Assembly (NCBI RefSeq): GCF_000013385.1 | Contig: NC_007760.1 | Span: forward strand, 3,756,001 to 3,820,000 | Length of the DNA stretch: 64,000 bases | Origin: Anaeromyxobacter dehalogenans 2CP-C | GTDB taxonomy: Bacteria > Myxococcota > Myxococcia > Myxococcales > Anaeromyxobacteraceae | Direction: 5' to 3' | In this document: piece after piece, positions 47,101-53,707 of the stretch | Layout: every line of letters starts with the position of its first letter | Position numbering within the stretch: the stretch's first letter is position 1 | Made by a program: the position numbers and the translations under genes | Notes under the pieces: model-generated | Told to the model about the DNA's origin: nothing | What the model saw: only the letters and a program-made list of their open reading frames with translations | The model's database searches: none

Positions 47101-50100
47101 TGCTCGGCCACGCGCGCGGCGGCGCGGTGCGCGGCGGCGCGGCCGCCCGGCTCCGGGTGCGCCCGGGCCTCGGCCTCCAGCGCCCGCAGCCGGCGCCGCG
47201 GATCCGCCTGCCCGGCCAGCGCGCGCGCGGCCATCACCACCGCCGCCGGATCCTCCGCCCCGAGCTGCTCCTCCAGCGCCGCGAGCGCGGCCGCGTCGCC
47301 CGGCGAGGCCCGCAGCGCGGCGGTCAGCCGCTCGACCGCGGCGCGCGCGTCGCCCATCCCGGCGCGGATGCGCGCGCTCTCCAGCGCGGCCCGGGACGCC
47401 TCGGCCGGCTCCGCCGCGGCCGCCGACAGCTCGCCGAGCGCGTCGGCCCGCCCGGCCTCGTCCCCGGCGGCGCCGAGCGCGCCGGCGAGCCGCGCCAGCA
47501 GGCGCGCGCGCTGCTCCGGGCCGCAGCGGGCCAGCGCCGCGCGGCAGACCTCGGCGGCCGCGGCGGGGTCGCCGAGCCGCTCCTCCAGCACCTCGGCACG
47601 CTGCGCGAGCAGCGCCACCTGCTCCGCGCCGGACGCCGCCTCGGCGCGCTGCGCCAGCAGGCGATCCGCGTCGGCCCAGCGCTCGGACGCGAGCGCGGCG
47701 CGGGTGAGCCCGGCCAGCACCGCCGGGTCGCCGGGCCGCAGCTCCAGCGCGCGCCGGAGCTGCGCGGCCGCGTCGTCGAACGCGCCCAGGTCCTCCTCCG
47801 CGGTGGCGGCGGCGCGGATCCGGAGCGCCGCCTCCTCCTCGGGCCGCCCGGCCAGCCGGCCCGCCACCTCGACCAGCAGCGCGAACAGCTCGCGGTGGGC
47901 GCCGACCTCGCGGGCCAGCGCCTCGCAGCGCGCGCGGGCCTCGGCGTGGTCGGGGCAGGCCCGCAGCGCCGCGGCCGCGGCGGAGAGCGCGCCGCGGCGG
48001 TCGCCCAGGCGCTCGGCCCGCGCGGCGGACGCGTCGAGCAGGTGGCGGGCGCGCTCGCGCGGGTCGGCGGTGGCGGGCAGCTCCTTCGCCACCCGCTCCA
48101 GCATGGCCGCCTGCCGCGCCGCGTCCCCGGCGGCGGCGTGCGCGCGCGCCAGGGCCTGCGCCACGCGCAGCGGCTCCGCGCCGCGCGCCAGCAGCCGCTC
48201 CAGGAGCGCGACCGCCTCGGCCCGCTGCGACGGGGAGAGGCCGCCGGCCTCGACCACGGCGAGCGCCACCCCGGCGGCGTCGGCGTGGCGCCCGAGCGGC
48301 TCGGCCAGCGCCTCGGCGCGCGCCAGCTCGATCGCGGCGCGCTCGGCGGGGCCCCGCGCGCGGGCCGCGAGCCGCGCCAGGATCGCGATCCGCTCCTCGG
48401 CCGCGCCCGCGCCGCCCTGCGCCTCGAGCGCGGCGTGCAGGCCCCACAGCGCCTCCTCGTCCTCGGGACCCTCGGCGAGCACCCCGCGCCACGCGGCCCC
48501 GGCGCGGTCCGGCTCGCCGGCCTCGGCCCACAGCCGCGCCAGCTTCGCCCCGAGCGCGCGCCGCTCGTCGCCGGCGGCGTGCTCGCGCCGCGCCTCGAGC
48601 TCGCGGGCCAGCTCCTGCTGCTGCCCCGCCCGCGCCAGGCACGACTCCAGCGCCGCGCGGGCGCCGCGATCCTCGGGGTCCACCTCGACCAGCGCGCGCC
48701 AGGCCCGGACCGCCTCCTCCGGCTGGCCCAGGTCGCGGTCCAGGATCTCGGCCACCCGCCGCAGCAGCGTCTTGCGCGCCTTGAGGTCGCCGTTCGCGGC
48801 GGCGGCGGCGGCGCGGTAGGCGCGCGCCAGCTCGGCGAACGCGTCCGCGCGGGCGGCGGCGCCCTCCATGGCCTTGCGGGTGGCGGCCCGGGACGGATCG
48901 AGCGCGAGCGCGCCCGCCAGCGTGCGCAGCGCGTCGCGCGGCCGCCCCACGTGCTCCTGCTGGATCTCGGCGAGCCGCTCGAGCAGCCGGACCCGCTCCC
49001 CCGGCGAGCGCTCGCGGCGCGCGGACAGCTCCAGCACGCGCGCGAGCGGCTGCCACTCGCCGGCCTCGGCGAGCAGCGGCGCCAGCGCGACGGCGGCGGC
49101 GGCGTGGCCCGGGTCGGCGCGCAGCGCCGCCTCGAGGTGGCGGCGGGCGCGGGCGGGGTCGCCCAGCTTCTCGCGCGCGAGGGCGGCGGCGCGCACGCGC
49201 AGCGGCGCGTGGGCGGGCTTCGCCGGCGCGGCGGCGAGGTGGCGCTCCAGCACCTCGAGCGCCTCCGCGAACCGGCCCGCGTCGAACTCGTGCTCGAAGG
49301 CCTGGAGGGCGGCGGTCTCGCAGGCCGGGTCGAGGTCCAGCGCGCGGCGCAGCGCCGCCAGCGCGGACTCCGCGTCCCCGAAGCGCACCAGGTCCACCCG
49401 CGCCATCTCGAGGTGGAGGGCCACCTGCGCGGCGCGGTCCCGCGTCTGGGCCGCGAGGCGGGCCAGCGCGTCGGCGTGGCCGCGGTGGTCGCCGCGCTCC
49501 GCCAGCACGCGCTCCAGCAGCTCCAGCGCCGCCGGAGCCCCCGGCGCGAGCGCCCAGGCCCGCTCGATCCGCTCCACCGCGCGGCCCGCGCCCTCCGGAT
49601 CGTAGGCGGCGTGGATCTGGGCGAGCCGGAGCTGGAGCGCCGCCGCGGTGCGCCGGTCGGACGCGCGCGTCGCCTCCGCCTCCACCCGGCCGGCCTCCTC
49701 GCGCCAGGCGCGCGGGAAGCCGCGCAGCCGCTCGCGCGCGGCGGCCGCGCCGGGCGCGGAGCGGTCGAGCGCGAGCGCGTCGATGAGCGCGTCGGTCGCG
49801 AGCGCGTGGTCGAGCGGCTCGTCCACCAGCGCGGTGCCCAGCCGCGCGTACTCGGCGGCGAGCGCGCGCGGCTCGGCGCCGGCGTCGCGCGCGCCGTCGA
49901 GCAGCCGCTTCGCCTGCGCGAAGCGGCGGAGCGCGCCGAAGCACTCCAGCGCGCGGGCGCGCGCCTCCTCCAGCGACGGGTCGAGCCGGTGCGCGCGCGC
50001 GTAGAGCAGCGCGGCCCGGTCCCGCCGTCCGAGCCGCTCCTCCTGGACCTTCGCAAGCCGGAGCGTCACGGCCGCGGCGGCGACCGGCTCAGCGGTGGCG

Positions 50101-50462
50101 GTGGCCTCGCGCTCCAGCGCGGCGGCGATCCCGGCCCAGTCGCCGCGCTCCTCGAGGAGCTCCACCAGCGCGCGAAGCGCGACGGGGTGCGCCGGCTCGA
50201 GCTGGAGGAGCTGGCGGTACAGGTCCTCCGCGCGGGCCACGTTGCGCAGCTTCCGGTGCGCGAGCGTGGCGGCCTCGGCGAGGAGCGGCCCCGGTCCGGG
50301 CGCGTGGCGCGCGCGCCCCTCGTACAGGGCGATCAGCTCCTCCCAGCGCGCGTCGCGCTCGTAAAGTCCCACGAGCGCGTGAAACGCCTCGTCGTCGCCG
50401 GGGGCCGCCTCGAGCGACTCGACGTGGGATCGGATCTGCTCGTCCAGGGAGGGTGCGCTCAA
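38148..50462 (-). CDS. gltI: Giant TPR-repeat gliding motility protein GltI (AgmK)
   Basis: A 4,104-residue protein made of roughly fifty TPR-like helical repeats, with recurring blocks such as ALxALExLYExxxRWxELAxVLxR and RLGDPAxAAxAYRxALxxDPxxxxA. The last ~380 residues (from about VHLLGATDGEEVQVVARLRKF) are non-repetitive and end SEEYATLREKLGLSCVVPA. Size, position directly before gltJ and repeat content match GltI/AgmK of Myxococcus (about 3,800 residues). There is no signal peptide, so it is probably cytoplasmic, a scaffold for the motility complex. The start is a TTG without a visible Shine-Dalgarno; a promoter at 50515-50544 lies 50 bases upstream. The antisense strand is also open for almost the whole length, a composition effect. 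Confidence 0.92.
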   Translation of the reverse strand: MSAPSLDEQIRSHVESLEAAPGDDEAFHALVGLYERDARWEELIALYEGRARHAPGPGPLLAEAATLAHRKLRNVARAEDLYRQLLQLEPAHPVALRALVELLEERGDWAGIAAALEREATATAEPVAAAAVTLRLAKVQEERLGRRDRAALLYARAHRLDPSLEEARARALECFGALRRFAQAKRLLDGARDAGAEPRALAAEYARLGTALVDEPLDHALATDALIDALALDRSAPGAAAARERLRGFPRAWREEAGRVEAEATRASDRRTAAALQLRLAQIHAAYDPEGAGRAVERIERAWALAPGAPAALELLERVLAERGDHRGHADALARLAAQTRDRAAQVALHLEMARVDLVRFGDAESALAALRRALDLDPACETAALQAFEHEFDAGRFAEALEVLERHLAAAPAKPAHAPLRVRAAALAREKLGDPARARRHLEAALRADPGHAAAAVALAPLLAEAGEWQPLARVLELSARRERSPGERVRLLERLAEIQQEHVGRPRDALRTLAGALALDPSRAATRKAMEGAAARADAFAELARAYRAAAAAANGDLKARKTLLRRVAEILDRDLGQPEEAVRAWRALVEVDPEDRGARAALESCLARAGQQQELARELEARREHAAGDERRALGAKLARLWAEAGEPDRAGAAWRGVLAEGPEDEEALWGLHAALEAQGGAGAAEERIAILARLAARARGPAERAAIELARAEALAEPLGRHADAAGVALAVVEAGGLSPSQRAEAVALLERLLARGAEPLRVAQALARAHAAAGDAARQAAMLERVAKELPATADPRERARHLLDASAARAERLGDRRGALSAAAAALRACPDHAEARARCEALAREVGAHRELFALLVEVAGRLAGRPEEEAALRIRAAATAEEDLGAFDDAAAQLRRALELRPGDPAVLAGLTRAALASERWADADRLLAQRAEAASGAEQVALLAQRAEVLEERLGDPAAAAEVCRAALARCGPEQRARLLARLAGALGAAGDEAGRADALGELSAAAAEPAEASRAALESARIRAGMGDARAAVERLTAALRASPGDAAALAALEEQLGAEDPAAVVMAARALAGQADPRRRLRALEAEARAHPEPGGRAAAHRAAARVAEQELGQASLAFAALAAAARELPGDAELRAELRRVAGEAQEWEACARVHDALVDAAPASGRLAILRERAELAERRLDRDRAAAAWAEVAAAAPGDRDALAALRRLHRARERWGELADVCAALAAMPEAAPAAREDALREEAAVAESRLGDPGRAAAAWAEVAALAPEDAEATAALERLYQRLDRPEALAALLERRLARAFDADAAARLAELRRFRLGDPAGALALHAELLRRDPSRADVRDALAELAAVPGAVGREALDAADAALREGGEHARRVAAREARLAAVEDLGERARLHAELRAILERDLGEPGLAWVAACRAFAEGGPSRAGAEEDLARLARETGSEDELPDVYEQAAAAAGPEERLGLLRQAARLREARAGGQGAVDAWNAVLALAPDDAEALEALAALHEAARSAREILEVARRRAALAEGEERAGHLLHAAVVADQLGDASVAAEAYRAVLGEAPDRVEALEGLARVLERAPGAEPAAATAELLQVLEALARASGADPDRRVAALLRRAACLEADPDPRRPVEGYAEVLAERPREPEAVAGLERLLKRPDAREGAARLLEDVLRTAGDAGRLAALLEVRLEGADEAERAPLLAEIAALHERLGDRRRAFEARVRELADAARAGRDAPAARADLERLAAATGAWAELAEALRVALAAGLPARAALEARRRLAAVCADRLGDLAEAARQYEEVAAAAPSPETLGALARVYRRMGAHRELAGTLTRLAEVAPAAAARKELLLEVAKIMAEQLSDREGAVDAYRKILSVDPEDPQALRLLGRLLGAAERWEELVQVLDREVALADRQPNFVAEAAELRFRLGRIRHQRLADAEGALVAYREVLHRVPRHPAALSALEELARGTGPAALEAALLLEPVYAAEGEHGKVVETLEARAANETEPPRRAALLRRVADVYGGPLRNAEMAFLAASRALAADPDAPESLELAVRHAQAAGLGDELVALLEEHADRAREPVARAEYQRRIARLAHGEPARAAAAWQKVLDLAPDDREALVGLIDALEAGADPEALAQALRRGLAVEELPEGRAHLLRRLAAVQDERLGDAAGAIQSLKRLLELSPDDREALARLDRLCVKAERWVDLGDVLAREIAAAAEAGDANVLGVLRQRLAELKEHRLLDREGALELYEEVLRARPDHPEALARLEAMLQKDPGNARAAVALERAYAAAGDPLRQAAVLEQRAGERPDPQERKALYLALAELREKGLGDPSLAFLALCKAFREDPADAAVRARMEALAARSGHEEELAAIYEDELDRLAPADTAQVALRLGALYEEHLAEPARAAQFLRRAAALDPAAAPAALPALERIYQKLESWPDLADALSSLASSAQGAERVQLLFRLGQLCEERLAAPDRAAEAYEAAVAADPRHVPSLRALEALYEGAGRREDLFQNLAAQRAAAQEPAARERVLARMAALAAELGRLDEAVALWKELLGIRPRHEAALAALEDLYERLERWQDLAQHLRLRVSATVDRREIARLNDKLGNVLGTKLGDAAQAVQSYKAVLESDPRNRRALEALRDIHAAQGDQDALVSVYRRLVPLQEDAAGVKRVRLELADVLLRAGQKREAVEQAKLAFDIEPHTADDLVRVEEIFRQGGAAQDGVRAAEARAALLAAEGGPAEAVPAWLAVAELWRAQKRNDAAAAALDKVLELDPANRTAYDQLRALHEAAGNWRALARVCDLFAPHLPDPAEKLALLKEVAGVHEKRLGQKEMSFLAWCRALAEGPGDAEALAEAERLAAETEAFDELAAVLEQVAEDAKGMVRARLLLRLGKVRDERLDVADEAEAAYRKALEADPASPDALDALTQLFKRRGRVRDLVITLEQKLEAAAGLEEKKATLLEMARIYDGELHDVEEAVSALRRVLELDGADPAALEALSELLRREQRWADLAGVLARARDLSASDQARIAYQLQIASLHENEIGDDEAAVEGYRTVLGLDDRNAEALAGLERLYTKLDRFAELNRVYERLIALTQDPRELVRVLSRSAAIHDEKLRDPRSAIEKNEAVLRIDGANAVAIKNLERLYRDEALWDRLISVMQHHVSLVQDRREQVALEVAIGEIWWKELQRVDRAEAMLSHALQLDPDSRQAVSALGRLYENSGNWNLALDMLRREARVAGGSRDAVDLQVRMGAIFEDMLMDVAGAKEAYGRALQLDPGNLPALRALKGIAERERDRDRYLELLVDEARYATDVQEKTELYTEAARVYQEERDDRESAVRYYEEALKRTPGHLDAARPLSDIYVAQARWADAERVLAVIVGVLDSAGDARELCRQCYRQGYVAEKLGRLDKALASYRRAYELDATYLPALEGLGNLLVRREEWDEALRIFTAVIIHHRDGLTDLEVVETHWQIGEIAAKLGQLDRAANAFRKALEIDTNHEPSRRSLVRVLEAVGDWEGAVDQRQRLLPLLEGMARFDDFVAIGEACRDKLQDPYQAIDAFLGAARIDPTSLPVTEALLGLYRETRQGQKAADVLGQMVARPEVQADPVRAARLHLARAEVLRDEVKDENAALAELERALDRNPRLVQAFAAIEDTLTRGKRWQELEQAYLRMIQRLPKTPDVAQARLALWKTVGELYRSVLRNDDGARLAYQVVAKADPDDAVSLELYADLAARKPGEEAEAVAAYRQLLRGGSRTQKPAAALVKLHASRREYDQAYSAAQVLVHLLGATDGEEVQVVARLRKFAREQASRPLDDALWALLLHERVKGPLADIMTLLAVHARPLFLQRDKDLGLNPKKDELDVQGSMLFFANMFKYVERTLGFKGLRLFRKSGAAAKLAIVPTDPAGLVASDELFEEAPKKELWFAIGKAMAFARPELYLARLMPHDQLDLVFQAACSVGTSRFVVTADPHLVEKLKRELERTLPEGVRKNTLKLLARSYCEVQHPGDVRSYLDGAELTSNRAGALLAGDLEVVRRAAGAEKPQVSKLREETRLRDLATFCVSEEYATLREKLGLSCVVPA

Positions 50463-50826
50463 GGTGGCTTCGCGGGGGAGTGAGGAACCGGAAAAAAGCG
50501 CCTGACGACGCGGAAGTATAGGGCGCTGTTCGCAGGAGGGTCAACGTTGTCCCGGCCGGATTCCCTTGCCCTTACGGGCATTTGACTACATTGCCCCCGG
50601 TCGCGGGCGGGGTGGCAGGAACCCGGGTGACCCAGGGCGAGGGGTCGTGGTGACCGTCCCTCGGCGGGACGGCTTTCGGGGCGCCGCGGCGCGTTTCCCG
50701 GCCAGATCGCGCGCTCGGCGGTGGCCGGCGCGACCGCGCAGGAGCGGCGATCGCGGGCGGCCGGCGCGCGTCTCGGGGCCGCGCGCGCGCGGCGCGGATA
50801 GCGCCCGATAGCAGCCCGCGATCGCC
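50463..50826. other. 364-base intergenic region before gltI
   Basis: Holds the gltI promoter in its left part. The remainder, 50545-50826, separates gltI from the end of the polyphosphate-type operon. I see no gene, tRNA or hairpin terminator there beyond generally GC-rich sequence. Confidence 0.55.
50515..50544 (-). promoter_or_regulatory. Sigma-70-type promoter for gltI-gltJ
   Basis: On the minus strand TTGACC (50539-50544) and TATACT (50515-50520) at 18-base spacing. The predicted start near 50508 gives a ~46-base leader before the TTG start of gltI. It makes gltI-gltJ a transcription unit of its own, separate from gltD-H. Confidence 0.7.
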
Positions 50827-51357
50827 TCACGGCGACTTCCGCGACGCGTCGGCGAGCCGCGGCGGCGCCACCTCCGCGGCCGGCGCGCCGGCGGCGCGCG
50901 CGGCGGCGGCCGCGGGCGCGTCCGCGTCCGGCGCCTCGCCGGCCGGGAGCAGGTCGAGCGCGGCCAGCACCGCCGACGCCGCGAGCCCGGCGGTGAGCGC
51001 GAGCCCCAGCGTCCCGTGACCGCACGCCATGCCCAGGCCGATGGTGAGGAACAGCACCGCCGCGTCGCGCGGGTCCTTCAGCCCGGAGCGGAACCGGACG
51101 AAGCTGCCCAGGCCCACCAGGCCGAACGCCTTCGCCACGCTGTCGCCGATCACCATGGTGATGATCGCCGCCGCGGCGCACAGCAGGATCTGCGCCTGCG
51201 CCATCTCCGGCCTCGGCAGCCGCCGGCCCATGAGCAGCCGCCAGGGGCGGAACCCGAGCGCCACGCCCACCACCAGCGCCGCCCCGATGCGCGGGAGCAC
51301 CGTGCCGAGCGGCAGCGTGTGCAGGTCGATCCCGGGGGGGAACGTCACGGGGTGCAT
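50827..51357 (-). CDS. DUF4956 family membrane protein
   Basis: A 176-residue inner-membrane protein with four predicted helices (IGAALVVGVALGFRPW, AQILLCAAAAIITMVIGD, AAVLFLTIGLGMACG, GLALTAGLAASAVLAALDLL) and the family signature GLVGLGSFVRFRSGLKDPRDAAVLF between the second and third. The Ala-rich C-terminus is cytoplasmic-looking and disordered. DUF4956 proteins are recurrent neighbours of VTC-domain polyphosphate polymerases and CotH kinases, as here; a transport or assembly role in polyphosphate metabolism is inferred from that. The ATG at 51357 follows GGAGG and overlaps the upstream kinase gene by 13 bases, so it is the last gene of a coupled operon. Confidence 0.88.
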   Translation of the reverse strand: MHPVTFPPGIDLHTLPLGTVLPRIGAALVVGVALGFRPWRLLMGRRLPRPEMAQAQILLCAAAAIITMVIGDSVAKAFGLVGLGSFVRFRSGLKDPRDAAVLFLTIGLGMACGHGTLGLALTAGLAASAVLAALDLLPAGEAPDADAPAAAAARAAGAPAAEVAPPRLADASRKSP

Positions 51358-53030
51358 GACTCCTCCACCGCGGCGGGCAGGCCCGGCGCGGGCGCGGCCA
51401 GCGCGAGCACCGCGTGCGCGTTCCGCAGCACGGGCAGGCTCGCCGGGGCGGCCCGGAGCGCGGCCGCGACGATCTCCCGGCCGGGCGCGGTCGCGGCGAG
51501 GTGCCGGAGCGACGAGACGGCGGCGGCGGGCCAGCGGGCGACGCCCTCGGCCCGCAGCGCCCAGGCCCGCGGGTGGTCCATCCCGTCCACCGCGTCGAGC
51601 GCCTCCTTGGTGAAGGCGAGCGCGCGCTCGCGCAGGGCCCAGGTCCACGGCGCGGCGTTGCCCGCCAGCGTGCGGAGCACGCGCTTCGGCGCGAGCGGGA
51701 ACAGCCGCTCGCGCAGCGCGCGCGCCGGGCCGCTCTCCACCCCGGCCGTCCCGCGCAGCGCCGCGAGGCGATCGTGCGCGGCGAGCGCGCTCCGCATCGC
51801 GTCGGCGCGCGCGCCGTCCACGCCGGCCAGGCTGCGCCCCACCGCCTCCCACAGGCCGCGCCCGATCCCGTCCGCCCGCAGCGCCCAGGCGCGCTCGGTG
51901 CCGAGCCCGGCCAGCCCGCGCAGCACGCCCTCCAGCTCGCCGCGCTCCAGCGCCTCGGCGCGGAGCGCCCACGCGTCCGCCCCGTCCGCCGCCACCAGCC
52001 CGGCCACCGCCGGCCCCGGCGCGCGCGCCAGCAGCGCGGCCCGGAGCCGCATCGCCTCCGGCGACGCGTCCGCGCCCAGGCCCGCGGCCACGTCGGCCGG
52101 GGCCCGGCCCGCCAGCGCCCACCGGAGCGCGTGCGACTCCGGGTCCGACAGGCCCTCGAGCGCGCGCGCCACCACCGCCGGGCACCGCCCGGCGAGCGCC
52201 GTCCGCCGCGCGTGGGCAGCGCGGCCGGGGATGCCGGCCAGCAGGTGCGCCGCGAGCGCGGGCTCCCGCGCCGCCAGCGCGTCCACCGCCGCCTCGAACC
52301 GCGCGGCGATCCCGGCGGGCCCGGCCGGCGCGGGCGGGCGCGCGGACCGCGGCGCGGGCGCGGGGGGCCGGCGCGGGGCGCGGCCTCCGGCGGCGCGGGC
52401 CGCGATCGCGTCCGCGACCTCGTCCGCGAGCGCCTCGAGCGCCCTCCCCTCGTTCGCGACCCGGAGCCACGAGGCGGGCGCGGCGGCGGCCTCGGCGGCG
52501 AGGTGCTCGCGGACGCGCACCTGGAGGCCGTGCCCGGCGAGCCCCTTGCGCGAGCCCGGCTCGTCGGCGCGGCCCTCCAGGATCTTCCCCACCCGCTTGC
52601 GCAGCCGCGCCAGGTCGGGGTCCACGTCCACCAGCACGGCGAGATCCGGCCAGGTGCCGCCCGAGGCGGCGCGCACCGCCGCCTCGACCTCGGCGCGCGG
52701 CAGGCCGCGGCCGGCCACGGCCAGGGCCAGGATCGAGTGCAGGCTCCGGTCGGCCACGCACAGCGCGCCGCGCGCCAGCGCGGGCCGCACCACCTCCTCG
52801 AGCTGCTGCGCCTCGCGGGCGAGGTTCAGGCACAGCTCGGCGCGCGGGGAGAGCTCGAGCAGGCGCGGGTCGCGCGTCAGCTCGCGGACGCGGCGGGCCG
52901 CGGCGGTGGCGAGGACCCCGCGCTCGCGCGCGTGGACCACCTCGCGCCCGCCGCGCCGCAGGCGCTCGCACACCAGGTTGGAGAGCGCGGTCTTGCCGCT
53001 GCCGTCGATGCCTTCGAAGGAGACGAGCAT
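51345..53030 (-). CDS. Thymidylate-kinase-like protein fused to C-terminal helical repeats
   Basis: A 561-residue fusion. Residues 1-~200 are a P-loop nucleotide kinase of the thymidylate-kinase family: Walker A GIDGSGKT (7-14), the Arg-containing ARERG loop, CVADRSLHSILALAV (where dTMP kinases have DRYxxS) and VLVDVDPDLARLRKR. A Pro/Ala linker leads to ~300 residues of repeats of about 32-36 residues with an ALR(A/W)-A-A pattern (e.g. AWALRAEALERGELEGVLRGLAG, AWALRADGIGRGLWEAVGRSLAG, AWALRAEGVARWPAAAVSSLRHL), an alpha-solenoid. Ordinary dTMP kinase is ~210 residues and unfused. It lies between VTC and DUF4956 genes with 4-base and overlapping junctions. PPK2 polyphosphate kinases share this P-loop superfamily, but PPK2 motifs are not seen. 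Confidence 0.85.
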   Translation of the reverse strand: MLVSFEGIDGSGKTALSNLVCERLRRGGREVVHARERGVLATAAARRVRELTRDPRLLELSPRAELCLNLAREAQQLEEVVRPALARGALCVADRSLHSILALAVAGRGLPRAEVEAAVRAASGGTWPDLAVLVDVDPDLARLRKRVGKILEGRADEPGSRKGLAGHGLQVRVREHLAAEAAAAPASWLRVANEGRALEALADEVADAIAARAAGGRAPRRPPAPAPRSARPPAPAGPAGIAARFEAAVDALAAREPALAAHLLAGIPGRAAHARRTALAGRCPAVVARALEGLSDPESHALRWALAGRAPADVAAGLGADASPEAMRLRAALLARAPGPAVAGLVAADGADAWALRAEALERGELEGVLRGLAGLGTERAWALRADGIGRGLWEAVGRSLAGVDGARADAMRSALAAHDRLAALRGTAGVESGPARALRERLFPLAPKRVLRTLAGNAAPWTWALRERALAFTKEALDAVDGMDHPRAWALRAEGVARWPAAAVSSLRHLAATAPGREIVAAALRAAPASLPVLRNAHAVLALAAPAPGLPAAVEESCTP

Positions 53031-53034
53031 GGGG

Positions 53035-53706
53035 TCAGGCCCTGCGCGTGCGCGCCGGCGCGGCGCGCGCGAACGCCTCGGCGAGCTTGCTGTACGGCTG
53101 CGCCCGCTCGGTCACGAGCGCGACCAGCCAGCGCGGCGGCGCGCCCGCCCCGAGCTTCAGCTCGAGGACGGAGCGCGGCTCGGCGCCGAGCGGCGGGGGC
53201 AGCCGGTCCGGCCACGGCGGCGCGTCCGGGTCGAGCAGCCGCCAGCCGGCCGGGTGGAACCGCAGGCCGTCGTCGAGCGTGACGCGCCATCCGTCGCACG
53301 GCTGCCACACCCGGCGCCGGTACGAGGTCGCGACGAGCGGCGCGAGCGGGCCCGGCACCGGCAGCCGCGCCAGCGCGCCCGCCAGCGCCGTGCGCGGGAC
53401 CCAGGTGCGGTCCTTGGTGGTGACCCCTCCCCGCTCGCGCTTCAGCTCCAGCACCACGCGCCCGGGCCGGCCCGAGCGGTCCGGCCGGTAGGCCTTGGCC
53501 CGCACCTTGACGCAGTCGCCGGGCGCCTCGAGCGCTCGCAGCGCCAGCGGCGCGCCGGGCGCGTCGAAGTAGACCGTGGCCACCCGGGTCGTGGGCGCTC
53601 CCCCGGCGCCGAGCCGCGCCGCGACGTCCCGCGCCTCGTCCGGCGCGAGCAGCACCTTGTGCTCGCGCCGCAGCAGCGTCACCGGCCCCTCCGCGTAGGG
53701 CACCAC
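53035..53706 (-). CDS. VTC-domain (polyphosphate polymerase-like) protein
   Basis: A 223-residue single-domain protein of the VTC/CYTH-like tunnel fold. The basic and acidic tunnel motifs are in order: RREHKVLL, TVYFDAPG, CVKVRAKAYRP, VVLELKRERGGVTTKDR, SYRRRVW, WRVTLDDGLRF, VLELKLG and the terminal PYSKLAEAF. In yeast Vtc4 such residues bind ATP, metal and the growing polyphosphate chain; the bacterial single-domain members are less studied. There is no membrane span, so it probably works with the DUF4956 membrane protein downstream. The start is the first of two tandem GTG codons, one base after the porin gene stop, with no room for other starts. Confidence 0.9.
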   Translation of the reverse strand: MVPYAEGPVTLLRREHKVLLAPDEARDVAARLGAGGAPTTRVATVYFDAPGAPLALRALEAPGDCVKVRAKAYRPDRSGRPGRVVLELKRERGGVTTKDRTWVPRTALAGALARLPVPGPLAPLVATSYRRRVWQPCDGWRVTLDDGLRFHPAGWRLLDPDAPPWPDRLPPPLGAEPRSVLELKLGAGAPPRWLVALVTERAQPYSKLAEAFARAAPARTRRA

Positions 53707-53707
53707 G

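Noticed and set aside
37833-50483. A 4,216-codon open frame on the plus strand opposite gltI
   Set aside because: It mirrors gltI because extreme GC leaves few stop codons. Its product is a monotonous Arg/Leu/Gln/Val/Glu sequence with no domain, while the minus strand shows regular TPRs.
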